Assembly (NCBI GenBank): GCA_902806595.1
Contig: CADCXC010000012.1
Location: forward strand, 124,001 to 188,000
From: Pyrenopolyporus hunteri
Taxonomy: Eukaryota; Ascomycota; Sordariomycetes; Xylariales; Hypoxylaceae
Direction of reading: 5' to 3'
DNA: 64,000 nucleotides
A model generated the notes under the pieces. That model did no database searches. It had not been told where the DNA came from and worked only from the letters and a program-made list of their open reading frames with translations. The position numbers and the translations under genes are program-made. Below are positions 47,672 through 58,610 of this stretch, piece by piece (within the stretch, counting starts at the first letter, position 1; every line of letters begins with the position of its first letter).

Positions 47672-48873
47672 CTACTTGCTTCTCTTATAGATCTTATTCA
47701 AGAACGCCTCGAAGATTCCCTTGTTCAGGCCTTCTTTTTCGTCTACCTCGGAGATTAGTCGCCTGATTTCGCCGACACGGTTCTCCTCGTAATCCTTGTA
47801 AAGCTGCTCAAGGTTCAGCTCATTGTAAAGTTTTTTAACCTGGGCCTCATGGTCCTCGCCTTTCCTGCCGTAGTGCTCCTCGAGAATCTTATGCTGTTCG
47901 GGCGTAGCTAGCTTCAGCGCCTGGTTGACCAGCCAGGAGCATTTATTATCCTGAATATCGGTGCCGATCTTGCCGATATGCTCGGGAAGACCGTAGTTAT
48001 CCAGATAATCATCCTGGACCTGGAAATACTCGCCCATGGGGATGAGGATGTCACGTGCCTGCTTTAGGTTCTTAGGGGTTGCGATGTTGAGCATATGTAG
48101 CGCTAGAGCGACGGGGAGATAAAAGCTGTAATAGGCGGTCTTAAAGATGACGATGAAGGTATACTTCTCCAAGCTGAAGTTGTCGAGGTTCACCACACCC
48201 TCGGGGGCCGTGAGAAGATCGCAGAGCTGGCCGAGCTCGGTCTGCAGGGATACCTCATGGAAAAGCTCCATCATTTCGACGTAGCAAGGGTGAGTCTTGA
48301 AGTACTTCTTGAGCAGGGCGTAGATAGAAGACTCGAGCAAGAAGGTGTCATTGATAGCAATCATACCAACTCCTTCTCGTCTGTACCAGCATGGCTTGCC
48401 ACGCCGGGTGATACTGCCGTCCATAATGTCATCGGCAACAAGGAACATGGCCTGGAGAAGCTCGATCATCCAGCCTAGGGCGGCGGCTTGGAAGAACTCT
48501 TGCTCAGTCAATGCCCTGTTCAGGAGGACAGACACAGAGTCGGGAACCGACATTCCACGGTTACATTTCCCGCCAAGCGTGTTTTCTTCGAGCATCTAAG
48601 TATGAATTAGAGTGGGAACTATAAGGCATCCCTAGGGTTTTGGGGTTGAGAGAGAAGGGAGGGATATGGTAGAAAGGTGGAAAAGGGTTTAGATTTCTTG
48701 TTCTACCAGGGCATAAAGCTAGGTTACGGCGACGGCTATAAGGAGAGTCTGACCTTCTTATACCAATCTTGCTGTTGCTGGGGTAAATTCCACTCCCTCG
48801 CCGTAGCCAGAATATCCTCTTCCAGCTTGGGGAAGACGGCTTCAAACTCCTTGAGAGTGATTCTCTTAGCCAT
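47672..48873 (-). CDS. erg20: Farnesyl diphosphate synthase
   Basis: Two exons, 48873-48754 and 48595-47672, give 347 residues, the usual fungal length. The first exon encodes MAKRITLKEFEAVFPKLEED and ends DWYKK. The second starts MLEENTLGGKCNRGMSVPDS. The first Asp-rich motif is in LVADDIMDGSITRRGKPCWYR and the second in YFQVQDDYLDNYG; the C-terminus is KIYKRSK. The enzyme condenses IPP with DMAPP and GPP to farnesyl diphosphate in the mevalonate pathway, feeding sterols, ubiquinone, dolichol and protein prenylation. It shares a 1.1 kb divergent intergenic region with the APC8 gene, in which a dense cluster of GATA sites lies. Confidence 0.97.
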
Positions 48874-49994
48874 CTTCTCAGAGTGACGTGGTGGGTGTTT
48901 CTGTGTGTTTGGCTAACGAGCTCGAGGGTGTAGAAGGAGGGGCAATGGGCAATGATGAGCCAATGTGCTTCAGAAATCGAGGCACGAAGGGGAAGAGACG
49001 AGGAGAGCGGGTGGAAGCTTCTTGATGGGGGGAAAGTTTTAAAGTTGGAAGTGCTAGCGGCAATAACCGTAATAATGGTTGTGGTTGTGGTCGGCGTTGA
49101 GTGGCACCTGCCAGCAAGCGTGTCTCCTCTTGGAGGAAATCTTAGTTGTTTATAGGAAAATGCCCCACCTAATTGACTTTTTTGTTGATGAACCGTCTAA
49201 TTCGACTAGTAAAAGGGGGTACGGTACCTACTACCTTAGTCTGAAAACCTCGTTACTGGCAATCCTACCTACCCGGGAACGCGAATTCTCGTTCCTTCGT
49301 TTCTTTTTCTTTTTTTTAATAATGAATCCTAAGGCGCCCAGTAGCGTAAGTGTGCATGTCCTGTTGCCCTGTTCGCCCTATCTGTTTTATTTATCCTATC
49401 TGTCCTATTGTCCTTTTTTATTGTCCTATTTATCGCTATAAAGAGGATCCTGACTTACCAGGTACCTGCACCTACCCACCTACCCAAGTACCTATGATAC
49501 CAATAGTTTTGGTGGGGAAATGGGGAAATAACTTTGGCGGTGAGGTGCAATATAGGCTTGGCAGGGACCACCGATAAGACTGATAAGACCGATAAGATTA
49601 TTATCCTTTCTTATCCTTATCGCTTATCATTATCCCGGGCAATACTTAGCTATCCCCAGAGTTGTTTGGTATTGATTTCGCGAGGGGCAACCGAGATTCT
49701 TCACATGTTCATGTAAGACTAAGACCACCATGGAATTCTAGGCCCGCGAGAAGAAGACGAGGAAATTTCCCCCGAGGGCGTAGTATGCTTTGTCTGCGTC
49801 GCTGTCAACACAAACCATCAACCACACGTACATGCCTCCAAGCTAAAACCCAGGTCGTGAACAATCGGGCTCAGACGCGGTACCGACGTCTTCGCGTCCA
49901 ACTGCCCCCATCCCAACAAAATACGGCTAGAGCAATACAGACAAACGCAGCGCAATCTCTTCCAGTAAGGTTGATGTCCATATAACGCATAATA
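48874..49994. promoter_or_regulatory. Divergent intergenic region between FPP synthase and APC8
   Basis: No gene seen. It contains pyrimidine-rich leaders, a repeated CTATCTGT/TATCCTAT tract (about 49375-49440) and the GATA cluster annotated separately. Confidence 0.55.
49573..49634. promoter_or_regulatory. Cluster of GATA-factor sites
   Basis: Three GATAAG sites on the plus strand (49573, 49582, 49591) are followed within 45 bases by five TTATC sites, that is GATAA on the minus strand (49601, 49611, 49617, 49624, 49630). Fungal GATA factors such as those for nitrogen, iron and light responses bind HGATAR. The cluster lies about 360 bases before the APC8 start and 700 bases before the FPP synthase start. 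Confidence 0.6.
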
Positions 49995-52151
49995 ATGTCC
50001 CTCAACGACCGGGATAAATCCCAACTTCGCAGTTCCCTGCAGGAGGCAGTCATCAAGTGCTCAGAGAGGTGTCTCTACCAATCATCGAAATGGTAACCAT
50101 CGTCGCCCATCCCGCTGCGATATCCCATTCTACCTATGTTACAGACCAGATATTACAGACCGAGTACATATACTAATCCCATATGTCCTAGGGCAGCCGA
50201 ACTCCTCAACGCCATTCCTGAAACCGAAGCGTCCCCTGACGACTCACAACTATCAGATGCCTCAGCCGGACCCGCCCCAACGATACTCGCACCAAACGTC
50301 GACCCAGACGAAGCAGCACTCGAAGCTAAAGAGATTAGTAAATACCTTCTAGCCAAATCTTTCTTCGACTGCCGGGAATATGATCGCTGTGCCGCCGTTT
50401 TCCTCCCCGACTCTACGTTGGCTGGGATGACAGCAGCGAAAGAGCAGAATAATGCGACGCCGAAGGGCAAAGGGAAGGCAAAGGCCGCAGCTCCTGGCAC
50501 ATGGATAAGCAGCGGAGAGAAGCTACCGCACTTAAGCCAACGAAGTTTGTTTCTTGCCTTATACGCAAAGTTTCTCTCCGGGGAGAAGCGAAAAGATGAA
50601 GACGCCGAGATGGTAATGGGGCCGCAGGATATCGGGACATGCGTCAACAAGCAGCTGCTGACAGTTAGTCGCGTCCTGGAACTGTGGTTCGAACAACGAA
50701 AATCAGACGATGGCGAAGAGATCGAGGGCAGCCAAGGGTGGCTTGAATACCTTTACGGCATGGTACTTGCAAAGGAAAAGAACGAAGAACTGGCCCTCTA
50801 CTGGTTGGTCCGTAGCGTACATCTATTCCCTATGAATTGGGGTTGCTGGTTGGAGATCACTGCACTCATTTCACGAGTGGAGGACGTACGTTATGACATC
50901 GATCCTCGAAGGATTCCGATCGCTGACCGAAGGTAGCTGAACCGCATAATGCCTCGCTTACCGCAGAACATAGTCTCCTTCATGTTCCATATACACACCA
51001 AACTGGAGCTCTACCAGCGCGATGCCGACCTCGCCAACTCCCTTGATCAACTGCTCAACATATTTCCGACATCTTCCTTCCTCCTCACGTGTGACGCGTT
51101 ACTTTCTTATCACGCCAAGGACCTCATCGCCGCCGAGCAACGCTTCAGTAACATCCTCTCCCTACATCCCCACCGACTCGATTCCCTTGACCACTATTCT
51201 AACATACTCTACGTTATGAACTCACGGCCAAAGCTTGCTTTCTTGGCGCACTTATGTAGCAGCGTTGATAAGTTCCGGCCAGAGTCTTGCGTGGTCATTG
51301 GTAATTACTACTCGTTATTATCCCTACATGAGAAGGCAGTACAGTATTTTCGGCGAGCGCTAATGCTCGATCGTTCATGTTTGTCTGCTTGGACGCTTAT
51401 GGGACACGAATACGTCGAACTGAAAAATACGCACGCCGCGATTGAGTCGTATCGCCGAGCCGTGGATGTGAACCGGAGAGATTACCGTGCGTGGTATGGA
51501 TTAGGGCAAACGTATGAAGTCCTGGAGATGCATGCGTACGCGCTCTGGTACTACAAGAAGGCAGCTGGCCTCAGACCATGGGATGGAAAGATGTGGATGG
51601 CGGTTGGCTCATGTCTACAGAGAATGAACCGAAACCAAGACGGAATCAAGGCCCTCAAACGAGCGCTGCTCGAAGAGAGGTATTACGATACGGGGAGCTC
51701 GTTCGGCGGCGGTGCGCTAGCTGGCAGTCTCCAAGGAGCACATATGGATCCGGAGATCCTACTACAGATCGCGAGCATGTACGACAGCATAGGCGAGGAA
51801 GAAGACGCCAAGGCGTATATGGAGTTATGCGTGGCGCAAGAGGACGGGGGGTTGGGCGATAGCCACGGAGAAAGCATCGCGATCCATAACGACTCGCCAG
51901 GCGAAGGCTCGGACGACGACGGTGAAACTGCGGGACGAGGAGAAGGTGGCACGGGGGTAACAGCTGCCACCAGTAAAGCGCGCATGTGGCTTGCGCGCTA
52001 CGCGATGAGGACTGAGGATTATATCACAGCCAACCGCCTAGCGAACGAACTGTGCCAGGACGGCGTCGAGGTCGAAGAGGCGAAGGCACTTATACGAGAG
52101 GTTAGGTCGAGGATGGAGGCTAACGGGATGAGCCTACCATCGACTGTCTAG
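49995..52151 (+). CDS. cdc23: Anaphase-promoting complex subunit 8 (Cdc23)
   Basis: Three exons (49995-50092, 50192-50885, 50937-52151) give 668 residues. The N-terminus after intron 1 reads SSKWAAELLNAIPE, the family's conserved opening. Exon 2 has YLLAKSFFDCREYDRCAAVF and the LALYAKFLSGEKRKDED region. Exon 3 carries the TPR array: DSLDHYSNILYVMNSRPKLA, CVVIGNYYSLLSLHEKAVQY, then SAWTLMGHEYVELKNTHAAI, YRAWYGLGQTYEVLEMHAYA and KMWMAVGSCLQRMNRNQDGI. An acidic loop and a last helical pair (MWLARYAMRTEDY) follow. The subunit is a scaffold of the APC/C ubiquitin ligase that helps bind co-activators and drives anaphase and mitotic exit. Confidence 0.96.
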
Positions 52152-55100
52152 TCTCCGTATACAATTCGCGAATCACGGACGTCGAGAGCTGTAACTACCT
52201 AGCCTGGAAGCCACGAACTATGGCTAATGAATGACAATACCTGTGGTAAACTAGGGAAAAGATTACGAGTCAAATTAGTACTTAAGAAGCTAATCTCAGC
52301 TTCGACAGTTTACGAAGCATACTAAATTGGCGCCGCCCCATGAAGGAGTAGGGGATAATGGGTATGTTCCCTTGTCGTATCGAGGGCATCAGCGTGTCGT
52401 GTGATAACCCGGCGCTATCGTTCCCACGAGAATATCCCGCAGCAACGTGACATACATCACAAACACCGAGGGGGTGTCAATTGGGGTAGCTAGAATATCA
52501 TATTAGCTCGCAAGTGGACGAGAGTCGCTGGTCTAAGAGACCTCGTATTCTGATTATACGATGGATGAGTTCAATGGCATCAAGCGTATGGAGCGCCTCG
52601 CCCCCTTCCCCAAGTTAGCTGGCTGTACATAGGAAGAACCCTGCCTCTCACGATGTCTGACGAGCTTTACCCGGCCCCGACGTGCTGTCACGCTACTCCC
52701 TAAAATCACAGCAAATGTAATGTGTATAGGCCCTTGCATGCGGCGGGCTGTTTAGGTAGGCCGATGTTGCTAGGGCCGCTCGATGGACGGACGGGCGTGG
52801 ATAGGTACCTAAGAAGGATCTTGATAATTATCTCGGTGACTAATCATAACACGCCAACGCATGAGACATTGACGGTCTGCTTTCGTCGTCTTATATGTCC
52901 GGACCTCTACGTATGCGTGCCTGGTGGTACGTACGCCTATCGTTATGAGGTAGGTAGGTAGATACCTGGCATAGACGACCTAGATCACAACTTTGGACAT
53001 AATAGTTTTTCTAGTCTAGGCCAACGTTACCTACCTGCTCTGCTTTGCCCGACACCGACGAGTGTTCTGTAATAGGGGCTTGGTTTAGACCGCCGTGGAC
53101 CTTACGTGCTGTGCTATGCGAGAGTGTGTTACATCATGCTCACTTAACTTACTCTGCTGCTCGACACTCGCAATTCTCCCGCTATTTCGCCGCCTCGGTC
53201 CGGCTGTTTTCCTGCGCTGCTCGTTCCGTGCCTCTTGTCCTGGGTATTCCGAGGCCGTGGATACGGGGGCGCCGTCGCGGCCGCATTGTGCCTTAGATCG
53301 TGTCTGGGAAAAGAAAAGGGGAATCGAAAACGAGGGAGGGGGAAAGAGAATCTTTCAGCTTTCTGGAAGTGCTTGCTTCCGATCACATGTGTGGGTGGGT
53401 GGCTGGAGAAATCTAGAGTTCCTTACGTGTGTGGTCGGTGTCGTGGTTTAGGAGGTTATGTATGAGGGTAGGTACTCAGCTCACTGGTATGTAACGAGGC
53501 CCGGGGACAGCGTGATCGATCTGTGACGAGGCTCTTCTTCCTTTCTGCTTACCTACCTACATACCTCCTAAGGTACCACCTAAGATAGGTAGGTAGATTC
53601 GCCCGGCCTGTGTTACCACAAGTCGCAGATTAGTTCCTATGTTAGTTAACACAAAGAGCAGATTAGGAAACGAGTTAGATATAATACGTAGATGCTGACG
53701 GTATGCAAGATGTATGTATATACCTATGTATTGTGCCTAGCTGTGGTGAAATCCTATTTTACGACTAGTAAGGCAGAGTTGGCAAAGACGCCTGCGGCAG
53801 AGACAATGTCTCGTCTTTTCTTCCTTTCCCCTCCAACTTCTAAAGCGAAAATCCAATGGCCTCGATGGCTTATCTGGGTCGTCGGTCCACACCGCCTGAG
53901 TCCGTTTAGGATTTTTTTCTTTCCCTTTTCCTCTTGCGTCTTGCTCCTTTCTTCCTAAAGTAATTTCAATCACGTCGATTCAGCTCGATTATGGCACGAT
54001 GAGCTAGCGAGCGCTCGGACGGATGGACCGAGGGACGAGTGAGGAAGTTAGTGGGTGACACGATATAATATCTCTTGTATGTACCTATGTAAGTTGGTAG
54101 GTTTGCTGCCCCGCGCCAGCTCCCAGCTCCAATTCCAACCTCTTCTAGGTAGGGTAAGTAAGGTAGCTCCAATCACATATCGCATATATCAAGTAAGGTT
54201 ATCCATCACTTCTATCAATGCATGCACATGTGTAGGTATATATGTATAAGTAGTCAGGTAGCTACCAACCTACCTGTCTTGCTCCGGACTAGCAGCTGCA
54301 TGGCGGCAAGGAATACGAGCTCGACAAAGTCTTGGCGCCGCGAAGCTGGAGCTCTCTCACGCAGTCGCGGACTTAGATCACATGCATTACATTAGGTATC
54401 TACGTACTTGACCTATAGGCTTCGTGCCTCATGTCATAGTCGTAGGATACATACAGTCGAGTACATATAATGAACGGCGGACGAAGAGCTTGGTTGGAGT
54501 ATGTCCAGATTGGGACGAGAGCTATGTAGGAGGAATCTGATAGAGGTAGGGGTATAGTAATATGCTGTTAAGTCGTCATATATTAGGTACCTCTTATTTG
54601 TGTCTTTATAGATTTACAGCAGGATCAGATACACAACATGTTTATCTATCTGTTTCTGTATCCATCTATCTGCCCGTCAGCACGAACTCTGACTCTTCCT
54701 CGCAGGGAACCAAATGCACAGACATATCACATAAGAAGAGCAAAGATGGGATCTACATCTACACAAGCCACCAGTGTAGATTGAGCGCATACGTACATGA
54801 GCCATCCCAACAAAGTAAGACTGTAGAAAACTTTTTCTTTTCTTTCCTCCCTCTTTTTCTTTTTCTGCTTCCATTTCCTTCTCCCAATCCCCCATCCGGA
54901 AAACAGAAAGGAAGACTTGGCAACTCCGTTCCCCTCCGTGTACATACCTCGGGCTTGCATACCCTATCCGGATCCCTACCCGTGTGGAGTCCGGCTGCAG
55001 ATAACCTGCCTAACCTACCTACCTACCTACATGCCTATATATCATAGGTAGGTAGGTACATATATACCTCCATATAGAGGTACATACGCCAACAGAGAGA

Positions 55101-55933
55101 AAATACATAGAATAGGCCGAGAAAGTTCATTCGCCATCGTATGTTAGCCACGGCACATGGGTTGCTACCAGCCGGTAGTCGAGGAGTTTTGCCGCTGGGT
55201 CGTGCGTGATGTAGAAATGATGATCCCGTAAGCATGTATTCTGAGTAAAAGAAGCTAAAAGTCCGGTTCTACAAAGGTACGGGGGGCGAGGGTTAGGTTT
55301 GCGGATGTTGTGTGTGGGTGGCGTACGCCGGTCCGTAAGGCTACAGTCAACTAATGTGGTGTAAGCAGGACCGCAGTGAGAACTGCGAATTACATGCTCG
55401 GCCTGAGCCTAGATACCTGAAGTAGGCGGCGGATTCGAAAATAATGTGTTAGCATATCACCAGAATAAGTAATTAATAATAGGTGCAAAGTTCGACTTCG
55501 ATAATTGCTGCTAAAGCCTATATACGTTGATTTTGCGGCGCCCAAGTATTGGGCGGATTTCAGGGAGTGTGTTTCGAGTACTATGACGTCGAATTGGTCA
55601 ATATGCGTGCATAGACGCAGATTAATATACTAGGTAATTGTAATTCCTTCCGCGCGAAGCTCGCCATAACTCCATATGCTTCTAGCGAGCCCGCACCGCC
55701 TCGTCAAAGTCATCCATCATAAAGAGTTACACCGAGCACCTTGGAGGCACCTGGCTCAAGGAGGGTATAGAACGGGTCCGTAAATCATTTCCATTCCGAG
55801 ACGCTGGCCATCTCAGACCAAATTTCTACCAAAAGAGTTGAGGGGAATCATCTGCTGCCCGAGTATCAAGGGGGGAAAAGACAAAAGGGGGTATCTGTAA
55901 AACACAAGAGTACGAGCGGTCGTAATACTTGAA
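52152..55933. other. Long intergenic spacer, no gene seen
   Basis: Nearly 3.8 kb without a supportable gene. The longest frame (54562-55047, 161 codons) is low-complexity (Ser/Phe/Pro runs) and follows a polypyrimidine tract. Many short TACC/GGTA runs occur, including the inverted pair at 55013-55058. Confidence 0.5.
55013..55058. repeat. Inverted TACC/GGTA repeat able to form a hairpin
   Basis: ACCTACCTACCTACCTAC is followed, after about 14 bases, by TAGGTAGGTAGGTA. The two arms are complementary over about 14 bp. Confidence 0.75.
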
Positions 55934-56518
55934 TCACAGAGCAAGGGCAGCGAGACCGGCCGCGAATAGGGCACCCACAGGTGCGAACCTTTCGGCGGCG
56001 CCTGTGGGGATTTCTATCGGGCCGGTAGATGTGGGCGGAATAGGCGTATTAGTCGGGGTTGGGGGTCCGGTGGTTGGCGGGAGCGTAGGAGTGATGACCG
56101 TGGCATTTGAGGTTGGGTAAGTGGTAAATCCTGTCGGGGTACTTATAGTGGTGTTGACCGGAGGAGGAGGAGGAGTAGTGTAGGTAATGGTGCAAGGGCA
56201 GTCTTACACGTGAGGTTAGTCTCAAGTGGCCTTCGATACAACGGGCCAATATAGACTTACTAGTAACAGTGATGGTGGTCTCCGTCGTAGCAGTGTACGT
56301 TACGTTTTGGTATGAAAATGTAGTAGGGGACTAAGGGGGGAGTCAGTCATGCTAATCAGCTAGGAGCCATGTCATGATGTGAAGAGATGTTAAATGCATA
56401 CGGGGCAGTAGGTTGTATAGTCGGTTTCCACGACTGTAGTCCAGAACACGCTCTTACTCCAAGCATTCGCAACAGCAAATAACCCGGCAGCGGGAGCCAG
56501 GATCCGAGTTAACTTCAT
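55934..56518 (-). CDS. Small GPI-type cell-wall protein
   Basis: Three exons, 56518-56402, 56330-56261 and 56202-55934, give 151 residues. The N-terminal signal peptide is MKLTRILAPAAGLFAVANA. The body has paired Cys motifs, TDYTTYCP, then PTTFSYQNVTYTATTETTIT and NCPCTITYTTPPPPP, typical of small fungal wall proteins. A Thr/Pro/Ser-rich, probably O-glycosylated stalk follows. The last residues, ERFAPVGALFAAGLAALAL, are a hydrophobic tail after a small-residue GAA site, fitting a GPI anchor signal. Intron 2 ends in AAG rather than CAG or TAG, yet the joint restores the conserved CPC motif. The protein resembles wall glycoproteins of the clock-controlled or covalently linked type; the exact class is uncertain. 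Confidence 0.85.
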
Positions 56519-58580
56519 GTTGAGTGATATATATTGACCTCGAGGATAATAGCGAGAGTATTAGTATTATTATTATTCTGCCGTGAACCACCGAGCGACT
56601 GGAGTTTGTAAAAACGACTGTGGTGCCAGTTAAGACTCGACAGGATTATATGTGGTAGCGATTGCGAGATCCTGAGTGATATAAAAGGTTGATGAGATGA
56701 GAAGGTAGAAACACATGCAGGGCAGCCACTTATTTATTTCTCTCTGGGACCTACATACGTAGAAGGCTTGAGTGCGCATGGCAACCTGATGGTGGGCAAT
56801 GACGAGCAGCCCGACCCAGCCGGTCCAGCCCGCACTCGCAGACTCACAACCGCGAGGGCTGGGGAGGTCTTTTGGATGATGCCATGCATATCAAATGGCG
56901 GCCGGTTGCCCATATCGACCGACGCCTGTCCGGGGTTGACAAGCCACAAAGGCAGCCCGCGATACGACCCATACACACCTACGCTCGTAGCTGTCGTATG
57001 GTCAGGCAGGTGATGTGGAAATTCTGTCGTTTAGATAAATAGGGCATCCCATTTCGGCCATGGCCCTTCCAAAAGTGTTCCGCTTGTCCTCGTAATGAAC
57101 CGTTTGGAGGAGCCATGGCGAGCCGCTATTCGCATCCTTAGACCTCAACTGACGATATTTAGCTCGGAGGCTACTGGACCATCCAGGCCGCCTAGGCCGT
57201 CCAGGCTATCAAGGCCATCTGTGTAGCCGAGGAGTGTGTACGGAGCACGGCGGTAAGGTACGTTGCATCCAATTTAGGTCTCCTCCAGCAAGAGCCGGCA
57301 AGAGAGCCATGGTAGGAGCTATACTGAGTTGAGTGCTACTTGTTCTTCGAGGTGATACGAGGTAACAGTCTCGAGGAACTGTTGTTACTCGTGAGATGTA
57401 TGAACATGTCAGCATGCTTCCGCTAACAAATAGCTCGCGGGATCGTGCGATAGATAAGGTAACGAGATAATCAGGCGGGGTTCGTGATGCTGAGCTGAGG
57501 ATGTGATAGGCGTGCAAAGAGCCTCCCCTGCCATTCTTGTCGATCAACGGAGGCTGACCTGAGCTGATTGGGTACGTCATATAACTCAACTTTCGCTTTA
57601 TGGTAAGCGGACTGGCAGGGCGGGTGCAGAGACAGTTGGCGGACGAGCGTCTATACCTCTTGCGGCGAGACGATGTAACGATGCTCCCGAAAGGACCGAG
57701 CAAAACCTCGTGTTGCTGTGCCACCGGTTTACCAGTGGCTGGTCTAAATCGGCCGCCAAGCTCTTTAGGGCATGAACGTCCTCTTCTGCGTATCTGAGCG
57801 CCTTATCATTGAGGCCTAGAAGCTTCACTCGCCTCATGTTCGATGATGAATATGGTAGCTTTCTTGTAATAAGAGGTGATAACGAATTACGGCACAAGTG
57901 CAAAGCTAAGCGAATGGGATTTGACGGTGTTGGTAGGATTTTGCAGATAGGATCGTGTTAGAATGCCTATCTTGGGTGGGCATGAACACCCGGGTATGTA
58001 CCTAAGGTATGTATGTAGCCTGAAAATCGTGACTGAATTGGTCTAGATATTGTGTCTGTCGAATCATGAATTGGGGGATGAGATTTTACTAATGAGGTTG
58101 TATATCGTAGGAGCGTTAGATAAGGCAAAATAGGTACCCAAGGATAAGACACCCACCTAGTAAATACCTACATATATCCAGCGCCCTACCAATTAGACGT
58201 CAGAAAGGAAGGGGCTTTGGCAGTAGTATACACCTTAACGTTTTATCTCGAATAACAGGTGGGGGACTCAAGTCCGGCCGAAACTTCCAAGAAAGCTTGG
58301 ATGGATACTGGTGTTAGCTGATAACGGTGGTTGGGGTTGGGTACCTACCTATATGTACGTACAGTAGACCTAGGTAGGTAGAGAGATTAGGATAGGCAAG
58401 CACGTCCGACGAGATTAAACTCCTCTACGGTTCAATTACTCCAAACATTTTTCCTATTTTCCTCTCAAAACTTCTTCATCCGTAAGTGGATGTAAAGTGG
58501 GCATCTAGAACATCTCGACAGCATACATCCGGGTGGCTTCATGATCGAAGTGCTATACCTACTAACTTAACGTCTCGCGG

Positions 58581-58610
58581 ACATACATACCTACATACAT
58601 ACATACCTAC
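58581..58610 (+). repeat. ACATACCT-type microsatellite
   Basis: A mixed run of ACATAC and CTAC units in tandem. Confidence 0.7.

Noticed and set aside
54562..55047. 161-codon plus-strand frame in the right spacer
   Set aside because: Dominated by Ser/Phe/Pro runs from polypyrimidine and microsatellite DNA.
57209..57903. Minus-strand frames of 101-171 codons
   Set aside because: No motif, and matched by open frames on the other strand; one segment (LLGLNDKALRYAEEDVHALK) looks protein-like but is too little to call.
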